Part shown: positions 50,652-62,500 of the stretch, piece by piece | Layout: every line of letters starts with the position of its first letter | Position numbering within the stretch: the first letter of the stretch is position 1 | Source: Clavelina lepadiformis | Taxonomy: Eukaryota; Chordata; Ascidiacea; Aplousobranchia; Clavelinidae | Assembly: GCF_947623445.1 (NCBI RefSeq) | Contig: NC_135245.1 | Coordinates: forward strand, 813,501 to 877,500 | Length of the DNA: 64,000 bases | Direction: 5' to 3' | Position numbers and translations under genes: made by a program | The notes under the pieces: generated by a model | What the model was told of the DNA's origin: nothing | Databases searched by the model: none | The model's input: only the letters and a program-made list of their open reading frames with translations

Positions 50652-53164
50652 CTATGTTATTAAAACATTCAAACAAACAACGCTAATTTACGTAATGTTG
50701 GAAAATAAGGAATAATACACAAACTATTTTAGCATTGATCAATAAAAGGAATATAAATCAGGACACTTAACGTAACTTAAGACATTAGACCTTAGAAAGA
50801 TTAAAAATAAAACAAAAAATTGCACAACAAACAAAATTTTATCTGCGAGGTTATTAGGATATGACGAAATTTAAACATATGTGAAAACAATAACCTATCT
50901 TACAATTTTTTTGAAAAAGAGTAGAAAAATAAGTCAAGATTATGTTGGTATAGCACCGGTATGATATTACTATCTTTATCCATGGACTAAAGAAAGTTAA
51001 GTTGGTCAACTGTATGCCGTAATTTGGCTAGGTGACCATGCTGACGCTAAAAGATTTGTTCGTCAACACAATTTTACTGTAATGCACGTTTTTGCCCTTG
51101 AGGTTCTGCCACAATTACTTGTGTTATGTGTGGTAACTATCATCATAATTGCTGCCGATATGTTTGCGTCAGAACACCTTCAAGCCAACTTATACCAACT
51201 AAAGGCTGCACCAAAATCATTCACTTAACAGGCAGCAAAATATTGTGTAGTTGTGTAAGCTAATAATGATAATCTGATAATTTAAGCATGAGGCTACACT
51301 ATACAAGGCAGTTATACACTTCCAAGTTTATCGACAGACCGACGTTTTCTAAAACTTGCTTACTAGCCCACTTTACTTTACTGTCAAGTTTGTATGGTGT
51401 GCCAGAAAAAGTTGGCTTACTATGTGCTAACTTTCTGGGGCAGAACTTTCTTCCTTGCCATTTGGCCCTAGAGCTTATTCTATATTATAAGCCACAGACT
51501 GCAGCATATGGCAAGAGCTAGACCGAGATTTTTGTCCAAAATTAAAACCGGTGTCTCCAGAAAAAACAGGAGACACTGATTTTTGTTCCAATTTATACAG
51601 CAAAATTAGGCTAGTGTATAAAATCGATGTTTCAAAAAAAAACGTAAAACAACGATTTTGTCACCGATTTCTATCGTAAGGGGCCGCACCTTGTCTATCA
51701 CTATCACAAACGTCGGACAGCCTTGGGCCACAAGACGCAGGGCATATCGGCTACTTCCTTGTATACCTGAGATCTAAACGAAAACTGCCATACTCTGCAG
51801 ACAAGATTACAAGTAGGTCTATTACATTGTCATGGCGCACATTTCGGCATTACATTTATCGGCGTATTTATCTGGCGCAATCAAACATTAGGCACACTGA
51901 AAGTGAACTTTCCAATAGGCATTGATGGGCAGCATAGGGTCCTAGGCGAGGCTATAGCCCAGCCAAAGAAGCCTTGACAGTTTTCAACCATAACTGGTCA
52001 AGTACTAAAACATAGGTACGCAAACAGGATGCAGTGTTGGCAATACAGCACTAACTATTACAGTCTGACAGTAGTAACCTAAAACTGCGAAACAGAAGCC
52101 TAACACGGTGGCGAAAACGGAAGATTTTACAGGCCGATTCTGCACGCCAAAAACGTGATTAACTAGCAATCTGGCAGTACAATAACCGGCAGTCAGTTAA
52201 ACTAACAGGCAACGACAGTCAATATAGCTTATCTATCCACTTGTGAAATCTACAACAGAAACGTTTCCGTTATCCAGAAAGCATTTAATGATTAACCAAG
52301 CCAGACAAATACCATAGGTGCAGGCACGACCTAGTACATTGTTCGAAAAAGGACGATGGTTGCCATCTCGACCGCGGAAATTACCGAACCTTGACGTCAA
52401 TACTTTCACAAACGAGTAAAGATTTAAGCTCGCGTTTTCGCTTTTTAGCGACAGTAATGATAATAGCGTAGTCTTTAACAAAATTGTGGGAGCTTTATTG
52501 TATTGGACTAACCGCACTGTAACTTTTGCAAACAACTCGTTTTTCTCTCATTATTATTTGAAAGACTTTTTGGTTTCAAAATAAAGCAATTTTTCTTAAA
52601 AAGTTGTATGGGACAAAACTCTGAAGCCTTTTTTGAACATAGGTGTGTAAAAATCATGGGCATTTGCATTACAATCAGTTTTCCTTGCTGCAAAAACTAT
52701 AATAAAAAATTTCAGAAAATCTTGCCGTATTTTATTCTCGGAAGTGGCTGTACAACAGAAAAGTTACACAAGTTTTGATATCCAGGCGTTTGATTGTCAT
52801 TTACTGCATTTGCTGTAAGCTACCGGTACATCCATGCCTCTGTTGTGCAGGAAAAAAGAATTAATTAACTTTTGATTACTTCACTTCGTTTTTTGGTTAC
52901 GTGGTGCTCTAAGTGTCACCAAACTCCGACAGCAGGGTTCACTGTTTGACCGCTTTTCGAGCAAAATGCGTGTCATCACCTGTCAAAATGTTCTAATAAG
53001 CAGCGTGAACGCTTTTAAAAAAGCGGTGAAAGTATAATAGAAGATTATCTTCTTGGATTTCGTATTATCGACAATTGCTTTAATATACCAATTGCTTTAT
53101 AAACTTTTGTTTTATTAAACAGATTTTACCGTAAATTAGTGATTTTTAAGGCTTCAACGGATGA

Positions 53165-53299
53165 CCAAAGAGATTTAAACACATGAGTAGAAGCTTCGCT
53201 TGTGCGCATGACGTCATTTTTGTTTCTTTTATTCCCTTGGAGCATATTCTACTTTACTCATGTACTTTACATACTACTCATGTGTTTAAATCTCTTTGG
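53165..53299. mobile_element. Short MITE with 26-bp perfect inverted ends
   Basis: The first and last 26 bases (beginning CCAAAGAGATTTAAACAC) are perfect inverted repeats. The 135-bp whole has no ORF. No convincing target duplication is visible, so the superfamily is open. Confidence 0.65.
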
Positions 53300-53383
53300 G
53301 CTGACATATTTTTAATTCAAATTTTTATGGAGCAAATCTCTGAATGATAAGTGTTAACGATAATCCTGTACGTTGGTTTAAGG

Positions 53384-53725
53384 CAGGGGTCGGCAACCTA
53401 CGGCCCGCGGGCCGGATCCGGCCCGCCATGCGAAATCGTCCGGCCCGAGACATATTAATTAGTTATCACAAGAATACGGCCCGCCGTGTCTTATTGAGTT
53501 TCAAACTGTAGTGTTAGCATTTAGCAATTATAGTATTAATGAAAATTCCGGCCCGCCAAAGAGTTGTACGCTCGACATTTGGCCCGTGACTAGCAAAAGG
53601 TTGCCGACCCCTGATTTAAGGGTAAGACATTCGCGTTTCAGAAAAGCTGTCCCGGCAGTTACGGCCCGCCAGTATATTTTATTTTATCAAATTGGCCCGC
53701 GGCTCAAAAAGGTTGCCGACCCCTG
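53384..53725. mobile_element. Composite hAT MITE
   Basis: It begins CAGGGGTCGGCAACC and ends GGTTGCCGACCCCTG, the ends of a well-known animal hAT MITE type, and is flanked by perfect 8-bp copies of GTTTAAGG (53376-53383, 53726-53733). An additional complete end (GGTTGCCGACCCCTG) occurs inside at 53613, followed by ATTTAAGG, almost the same target site, then a 3' portion of a second copy. So one full 230-bp unit and one 5'-truncated unit share the site. Confidence 0.85.
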
Positions 53726-54018
53726 GTTTAAGGCTAACGATTTGTTAAATCTTGATAGTCTATATTAATTTGCTCATTTTCTTTGCTATGCTTTTCTAAA
53801 GCAACAAATACTTCACTCATTTGAAAGACTTAGGTCTGAACACAAACAGTTTACACTTTTACCAAATGAAATCGATAGGTAGCTTATTATGTGGGCCTTT
53901 TGACACGTTGTTTAATTATAGTTTAAATAAATTAAACAAATATAGCCTATCTACTAACACATCAATTATTCAACAGTGAACTTTTAAAGCTAAATAATGA
54001 GACAATAAAACACCACAT

Positions 54019-56136
54019 TTAGCTTTCTTTCTCTGAACACGAAAATGAAAGTGCCAAGTCTATTTCATTTTCAACCACCTGTCGGACAGGATGAATCAAA
54101 TCATGGCTACTATGACTTACAGTCATGTCCCAAGCATCCAAGAAAACGATGGATGTCCCGTCAAATACGTGTTGAGTTAGTTTGTGCTGCCTAAAAGACA
54201 ACCAGTCGCTCAAACAGCATTCTCCTACGCCATAACCTCGAACAAATGTAGTTGGGCCTTTTACAATAACAGTTGCCAAAGGATTGCGTCTTAGCAGTTT
54301 CAATGCAGCAGTTTTGATGCTTTCGATGCGAGCTAGAAACAGGTCAGGATTGTAAAGAAGAAAATGCGGACCGATAGCGATAACAACCGTAAGGTGGCGT
54401 CCTTCGTCATCCAGGCTTTTTATTTCATCCAGCTGATCTGACACGAACCGAGTGGCGAAAAATTTCCCACCGTTCTGAAGCGGTGGTCCGTGCGCCCTAT
54501 ACTGAAAGGTGACGTTGAGGTCTTCTATGCGGGCGGATCGTGGTTCCCATACGTCATCGTACAGCGTCATCTCGCGGGCAAGAAATTTATCCTTTATCAC
54601 GAAAGGTCTGACGTAGAAAGGGCGTACGTCATCGACAAAATACTCATACCATTGGCGCGCTGTAGAGTCTCCTATAAAGTAAAACGTTCTGTGACGTAAA
54701 CAATCGGCTTTGATAGTCGGATTGATGGAATAATGAAGATTGTTGCAGACGCGAGATTTCCAAAGACTATTTTTCCAAAACCCAGATGGTTTTGGAGTTT
54801 TTAATCCAGAAGTACAAGCAGAAAAACGAAAATCTGATAAAAAAAACGTATACTTATTACTTGAAGATCAATTCGCAAATATCTAGCCTAATTTTGGTTT
54901 GAAATCTCCATCTCACGTTCATGGAATTGATTCCCCTTCACATTGACTGAAGCGATATTTCCAGGTACTGTTTTCCGCTGCATATTTCCTCTAAGAACAT
55001 AGAAAGATGAATTCTTGAGTTACATAAACTGGAGTTACAACTTGAAAATAACCACCAATTTGTAGCGATAAAAATGCGTCAAAAAGAGGTAAAACAATAA
55101 AGAATCTCCACCTGTCGTTGGGGGGAAAAACTTGAAAAATATCGAGTGAAGTCTTCCGCAAACTGCTGTAGACGGCATGCAGGCTTTCGCAAACAAAAGG
55201 CGGTCTCGGTTTGATGCAGAACCAGCCATCTCTGCGACGGCCGGTAAAGTTACAAAGAACCTGTGAAGAGGGAAAGACGTCAGGTGTGATGTGACAGGGT
55301 GTCCTTTCTTCTTCTGCGACTGAACATATCTCATTTCTCCCCCAACGGGCACATTTCTTTTTCACAAATTTACCGAGAAATGACGCATCTTCCGAAAACC
55401 TCTGTGACGTAAGATGTTTTATGACGTCAACAAAATGACCGGACTGTCCGAAGAATACCTTCACGTCATGTCTCCCTTCCCAGAACGTTTTTATTTCTAC
55501 GTCATAGATTCCATTGTTTCTAGAAACGATGCGCGACGCCGCTACGCTTGACTGCGTCTCAGGATTTTCGGCGCGAATTTTGAAAAATTCGCCACCACCA
55601 GTCGCTGTTGGATGGCCGATGCTATTTCTCATTTCTATGGTAAAGCGAATGACGTCACCGAGCTTAACATCCGGGTTATCGATGACGTAGAGCGACTGGG
55701 ACGCGCTGGCGAGTGAGGGAGAGGAGTCGATTACAGGGAGTTGGACCATAGTTCTGGTTCCTTGCTTGTAGCGACGACACAAGACGTGAAGCATTCTTTG
55801 CCGTTTCGAATTAAACGATTCGTTCTTGTTTTCGTGCAATATCAGGTCGGCAAACGACGGAGTCCTCCACGAAAATATTTCCGACGATCTTTTTCCTTCA
55901 TCGGTAGATGGCGCTAGCAACAACGTGACCAGTCTGTCGCAAGTTTCGTAGTTACCAGGCAGTGATTTTTCCCACGCTTCCGAAAACATAGAAGTAAAAA
56001 ATTTTGGAAAACAGCAAGAAGCAAGCAGCCCGCAGTGAAGAACAAACATCGATCCCACAACAGCGAGCAAACAAAGAAAATAGAAAGATAGATATTTCCT
56101 TTTCAATATCACGTCGATGCCGCCAAACAAAAACAT
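54019..56136 (-). CDS. NXPE family protein, copy 1
   Basis: Three exons: 56136-55112, 54990-54917, 54833-54019, coding for 637 residues. Type II membrane protein with an anchor near residues 15-41 (YLSFYFLCLLAVVGSMFVL). An Ig/filamin-like region follows (VKLGDVIRFTIEMRN ... NGIYDVEIKTFWEG), then a Cys-rich stretch, then PKPSGF and the C-terminal esterase-like domain. The nucleophile block GDSTARQW is at 421-428, IGPHFLLYNPDLF in the middle, and DLIH at 611-614, the Asp-His pair expected of SGNH/PC-esterase folds. All catalytic motifs are present. Vertebrate NXPE1 has been linked to O-acetylation of sialic acid in mucins; whether this copy does so is unknown. The middle 74-bp exon was placed because its phases (AG|A and C|AT) join the outer exons in frame. 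Divergent to the second NXPE gene 3.4 kb away. Confidence 0.9.
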
Positions 56137-59100
56137 GTTTTACAAAGAACCCAAATTAAGTCTAAAAAGCAAATTCAATACAATTCATGAATAGAAATAG
56201 ACTTAGTCAAGCTTAGCAAAATGTATAGTAGGCCTATAATGTAATGTAATGTAGGCCTACGGTGGTGGATAGTCACAAAAGGTCGGAATTAATATAGTTA
56301 AAATTAAAAACAGATAAAAAGTTACTGTTCCAGTGACGTAAATTAATGAGACTTGGAGGTTCCTAAGCAAAAGCAAGAAAAACTTTAATACTCAGCCTAA
56401 GCACAATGCTTCTGGTTGATTGTCCTTGACTGCAATTAAAGCAATCTGTACGCATCTGCGATGTTTTGCCTTGTTTTCTGGCTACTTGCCGACCACCTTG
56501 CCAGCACAAATAAAGTTTAAGCGTCAGCCAATTTCTTTCTCGCTCCTTGCTGCTTTTTCCTGACACAATAGACATTGAAAACAATCATGAATAAAATAGA
56601 CATCTTATATCATCCTTGGCTGAGATTGAAGAACGACGCGAAATTATTGCGTCAAGCGATCCAGAAAAAGGCGTTTACTGATAAAAAGAAAATTGCTATC
56701 CAAACCAATTAAGGTTTGGCTGAAAGAAATGCTTGCTGTGCAAAAGTGTTTTTATTGTGACGTAATTAGTATTAAAAACGTGTGACCGGAATCTGGATAT
56801 AAATGGAATTTGTATGACTGGACAAAAGCTTTAAGACATATAAACATCTTTTCTTCTCTAAGCTTTTATCTTCCATTATGCTCTAATACAGCTCTAAGAC
56901 ACGTCACAAAGGCGGGATAGATTCAATACTTCACAGAAGTTTTCGCGAAAATGACAAAAACATTTAACTTTAAAAGCTAAAAATATCGGGAAGTTAAGTA
57001 GAGAGTGTCCATCAAATCTTTGACAAGAAGCTTTGTATAAGACGGAAGTAATCTTGTTCATGTCAATATCGTAATAATTTATGATTTAAAAATATCAAAG
57101 AAGAAAAACAGCTTTTTCGTTTCGTCAACAGCATCATAATAGAATTCTGTGACTACATATATACCCGGATACTGAAAACTTTTAAATGGAATTTTCTACA
57201 ACAACAAAAGCCATTGCTTATAAAATAGAACAAACCGTTTACAAAACAAGCAAAGTAAAGAGACACTGCGAACAAGTATATATTTATAGCCTACTAGAAT
57301 AATCCAGCCCCACAAAAGAAGCAAGAATGTAGAAAGGCCGGTAATTCCAGTGTATTCTTGGTTAATTTTAAAAGTTTGGATCAGTTTGGGCAATAATGTA
57401 AAATAGAGTTGATATGCGCCGTCGCATTTGTTTGGATAAAAATCATCCTTAGTATAAGCCTACATGGACCCTGATGTTAAGTATAGGTGGGATTTAAAGA
57501 AAGACAAGGCCTCAACAAAAGTAGACGTACCGGTAGCGGAGAAAATAAGCAGTTAATTTTTTTCCTGTAGAGCCGCTATACTTTTTGCCCACTACCCACT
57601 TCTGACCACAAAAGCTTCATTATAATTCACTGTCCAACAAAATGTTTGTATCTGATAACCTGAATAGCGTTTTGGGGTAAATTTGGGATGCTGAATCCAA
57701 ATCTGCAATCGGATTTATTCTATCACGTATAGATTTTGCGTTATTGAATATGTCAGTCGAAAACTTTGATCGATTTAACATTGTGAAACCACTGACTTCG
57801 TGGTATGCGCGGAGAGAAGGAAAATGAGTAGTTTAACGTATCAACTGCTCTTAACATGACTGGAAGATCCGCGCAGATCTAAAAACTGTTTCACTACTTG
57901 CTGGGCTGCAATTGGGTTATACTAAATACATGTGCTTCTTGTGTCTTTGGAATAGCCGGGATGACTGTAACCACTTCACAAGAAAAGTTTGAGAACCACG
58001 AGAAAATCCAGCAATTGGAAGGTTTAACATAAAACACACGCCTCTGGTAAATCCCGATTATGTGCTTCTACCTCCACTACACATTAAACTTGGACTGATG
58101 AAAACTTTTGTCAAAGCAATGAATCACGAGGGAGCTGCATTTATGTATTTAAAAGAAAAATTTGGACTTTTCAAAAGTGAAGCCAAACTGAACGCAGGAG
58201 TTTTTATTGGCCTCGAAACTCGAAAACTATTGCTAGATGACCAGTTTAAAGGAAAGCTTAATTCTACAAATTGGATGGAAATCATTTAAACAGGTTGTCG
58301 ACAATTTCTTGGGTAAGTACAAAGCTAAAAAATTTTGTAGAGATTGTTGAAAACCTGTTGCAAACCTGTCAACGATTGGGTTGTCGAATGTCATTAAAGC
58401 TACATTTTCTCCATGCTCATCCTGACTTTTTTCCACCGAACATGGAGGAAGTGAGTGACGAACATGGAGAACGGTTCCACCAAAACATTGCTCTGATTGA
58501 AAGCAGATATAAAGGAAAGTCTAACGCTAAATTGATCGGTGACTATTGCTGGTTTCTGCAGAGAGAAAATGATTCATCTTATATTCGTGGTGTTATACTT
58601 CCAAACGTCTGCTAATTTTTTCAATAGCATGGTTAACCCGTACCTCGGATGGCAAGAAAGCAGCAAAAACTGAAAAAGACGGGAGGGGCGAAAAGGACGG
58701 GGGTTGATTCTATGAGCCCTCCCATCTAAGATAGGGTTAATAGTATGATTGAGGACAGTTGTTCATTAAATGTTGAGTTTGTTCAAAATGTCTCTGTTCT
58801 AATCATTCATCACTTAGATCAAGAATGTGCCATTTTTGTTGTGTATATGTGATCGAAGTGATACGTTTACGTAAAATTCAAATAAAATTAAAGAAAATGG
58901 TGGTTTCCTGAATCTCAAAAAATAGACGTGGTAGAAAAAATCTGGCTTCGGATTTGAAATCAACGCCCCAAATTCAGCCAAAAACAGTTTAAAAACCATC
59001 AAATACTGTACATGTGCTAAAGTAGTTTTTTTGTTGTACAGTGATAATTCACAACAGTGAGTCCCAATGTAAAGATATTGACATAACAATTGCAACCTCC

Positions 59101-59580
59101 TCCATTCTGATGAACCAAAGACTACAACGCACTTAGTGGAAAGAATTTCCAACAGAAATAAACGCAGACAAAATCGAAAAAGCGAAGAAAATTCTGACTT
59201 AAAAAACTGACTGAACTGAAAACTGAACCGACTTATAAAAACTCTCTGACTTTCCTTCGTTTTCCTGATTTGTGACGTGCGTGGTTACCACCTCGCAACA
59301 CAAATCTAAGTTTAAACTTTGTCGCAGCAAAGTTACAAAACTGTAAAATAGTGAAAAGGATGTAACAGTTCCACCAGTGTTTAGACGTCACATCTGTTTC
59401 CACTCAACCGTGATATTTATTCACGCGTAAAGTAATTCCATTGGCCAGGACAAGATCTGTTAATAGCGATCTCTACCGTTTTTTGAGGGATACACGTCAC
59501 AATCAGGTCCTTTTCCGTACAGTTGAGTAGTTGCCACATGGACTACATGCACCGGTTGTCAAAAGTATTTGAGAGGAAAA
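56137..59580. other. Divergent intergenic region between the two NXPE genes
   Basis: Both NXPE promoters should lie here. The middle holds a decayed mobile-element ORF at about 57850-58620. Near 56228-56260 TAGGCCTA-like repeats flank a short TAATG run. Otherwise nothing recognised. Confidence 0.5.
57850..58620 (+). mobile_element. Decayed ORF of a widespread repetitive element of uncertain class
   Basis: Translation shows blocks such as LPPLHIKLGLMKTFVKAMN, CRMSLKLHFLHAHPDFFP and DEHGERFHQNI. I know these from multi-copy uncharacterised ORFs of insects, cnidarians and other animals, presumed to belong to a mobile element. The copy is broken in a few places and has no visible terminal repeats. 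It is a fossil of moderate age. Confidence 0.6.
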
Positions 59581-62500
59581 ATGAGGAAATTGTTAAAAAA
59601 TAAAAAGGCCTGTTGCGTGTTACTTCTAGTCATTGCAGCCTGCAACATTCTCTTACTTGGCATTGGAATGAAAAATTCAAGTGCAAAGGTGAGCTCATTC
59701 AGAAGTTTTTATAAGATACTCCTTATAAGGGCAGATTTGTAAGCTAACAAAAGGGGGTTATTACGCTGTGAAGACGAAAAAAATCACATTTTTACGGCGA
59801 AATTAAATAATTACTTCAAAGTGGTGCCAGGTACTGCCACGAAACTAATTTTTTTAGAAACCGTTAAGTCTCAATTTTGAATTGTAACTTACTGCCACAA
59901 TTCTTCTTCAGTGTAATTAAAGTGCAGAATGTAGGTTAACACGTGAAGTAAGAAACATTTTATATAACGGCAAACAAGCTAGAAATAATGCAAAATTATT
60001 TGACTAGTTTCAATATAATTTAAAAAATAATAATCGATATTAATAACCTAGTTCTGTACAACTGACATAAAACAATTAACAATAATACAATATACCATAA
60101 AAGTCAAATGAGATTGGCGTGTTTGTGGTTACATCCTACAACCTATATCTCGCATAGGTGTTTTTAATGAAATAACACATTTTCAAAAAGTTAACTTGAT
60201 GCTTCTCCAGTATAAGATGATCAACATTTCAATGTTTGCAAAGTCGCCGAGTCAAAGGGGTCACTGCCCTTTGTCCGTTGTATAATTTGGTCAAAATGAT
60301 CATTATGAAATGTACAAAGTCATTATTTACTCGTCAAGCCATCGATGGTGTGGACCCTTTTCCACTCTTTTCTTTCGCGTTTCGGGACGTTTCATTTGAA
60401 AGAAAAATAATCAAAAGTTATTGGAAAAACATTTTTCGCTAAAGAACGACGCACACGATTTAAGCCGCGTGACACTTATACGGTTGCCAAGGTGTCATTA
60501 GCAACCAAAATTTCAAAATTTCAAAATGACAACCAGATTTGTTGCCCTGGGTTACCAGGAGGCTTTTCGGACGATTCAATGATCGTTTTGATACTATAGC
60601 ATTGTCTTTAAAGTGCCACATAAAGTAACTCTTGAAACCTTCATTAGTTAAATAACAATGACGACGATTGCAATTTGCAATCGTTTTATGAATCTCACAT
60701 GTAGATGAAGCTGACAATGATGTTTTAAGTAACACTTCAAAACTGATAATGAGTTTGTTGTTTTCTTGTTATTTATTGGTTGTTGTTTTAAATTTCTATT
60801 TGAATTAAAAGCTTTTCAAAGGATATTTATGTGATATTTATGTGGGGCTCTTTGCGTTCTTGGAGTGTGTGATCGATGGCGGTTTTAGTTGTCTGTTTAA
60901 ATTTAGGCAAATGTTGATTTTTAATAGCAACCAATTTATTATGGTTTAGTTGATTTCTGACAACCATCTAAAAACAAAACAGACATCGCCGCACATTTTA
61001 GCATTTTCTTTCTAGCCCGATAAATAGCGATAATTTTTCTACAGAAATTTCCGCAGCAGCCTTTTGTATTCAGCCCTATATCCCCGGAAAAGTCGTCCAT
61101 TGTGACGAAATATTTTCGTTGGCCTCAAGCAAAGCCATTTATTCAAGATAGTGACGTCACAAATCCTTTTTATACAAGCTTCTCAGTGCTGCATCCGGCA
61201 GACAAGCACAAGGTAAATGTGTCGGCGTGTTCCAAGAATCTGCGTCAGTTATACCTGACCGGGATGCTTTTAGTTTGGTTTAATTATAACTTATAATCGA
61301 TATTACAAGTATATCGATATATATCCTTATAGTAGATATATATCCTTTCCTCATATACTCTGTCGAAACTGGCGTTGTTTAACTGTGACGTCACAATCAT
61401 GTTACAGAAAGGAGATCGAATCGCTGTGAAGATAACAGCGCGCAATGGACGCGGTGAAATGAAGACTTTCGGTGGGGATTACTTTCGGGTTCTTCTGACG
61501 TCAAACGATTTGCTTAACGGTGTTACTGGTGACGTCATAGATCACGAAAACGGAAGCTACACAGGTGAGCTGAAAAGAAAGGTAACAATTCTATGTTATT
61601 GCGTCATTTTAATATTTCTTTGACCTAATAATACAGTTTACGTTCCGCTCCCGTTTGACGGCGAAGGTCATTTGAAGGTCATCCTTATTCATCCAAGCGA
61701 ATCGGTTCAGGTTTTGCGAAAAGTGACCTCATCAAAAGGATCCCCTGGTTTAATATTTTCGGGGCTTTTCGACGACGGTAAGTGGCAGGAGAGAGCGGAA
61801 TGCAACATGTGGCTTCATACGATGGAAGGCGCCACGGAGCCAGAGTTAAGAGCAAATTACTGCAATTTCAGCCACGCCACAACGGGAGAGCCATGGATAT
61901 GCGAAAAGCCAAGCCAGGTTCCATGCTCATCCATTAAAACTTATGAGGTGGCCCGAACGTACGACGCCGCAGACATTTTGAGAGAATCTGGCTTGTTTCG
62001 AAAGTAAGTAATAACTCGTAACACGCAAATGTAAAATTTATTAACGTATGATTTAAGAAAATACTTTCAAACGTCAGCGTAAATTGTCGATCGCTCTCAT
62101 ATTTTCAGTTTGTTGGTCCACAGCGATTGTGCACACAAAGTGGCAGCGATGTCAATATATTTTCATGTCACTCACGAATATAAACTCGTTGTTTCAAGTT
62201 GAAAGTTGTACAATTACAACTGTTACAGGTTTCCCAGCTAGCTGTATGAAGTTTAGAAAAAGTTTAGTTGTAAATGGTTATATACAGAATTTCGATACTT
62301 GCCAAACGTTAAAACTTCATTTCAACAATCAATGTTGAATTATGCTTTGAACTATAACTTTTAGATTCTTTCCACCGTTTACTTAGTATTGCTTGCCGCT
62401 ATTTACCAAAAACCGCTTTCATCTGACACAAAAGATTTCACGGAGAGTTGAAGTAATAAAAGCGGCTGGCCTATACTTTACTAATCTTAAAAGCATTAGT

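Larger units (their letters stand above)
46540..54018. other. Largely non-coding region upstream of the galactosyltransferase
   Basis: No firm gene in 7.5 kb. It holds the galactosyltransferase promoter, two weak exon candidates (49113 plus, 50651 minus), a MITE (53165) and a composite hAT element (53384). AT-rich simple repeat lies near 46765-46805, and an 8-bp hairpin GTGTCTCC/GGAGACAC lies near 51551-51576. Confidence 0.5.
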
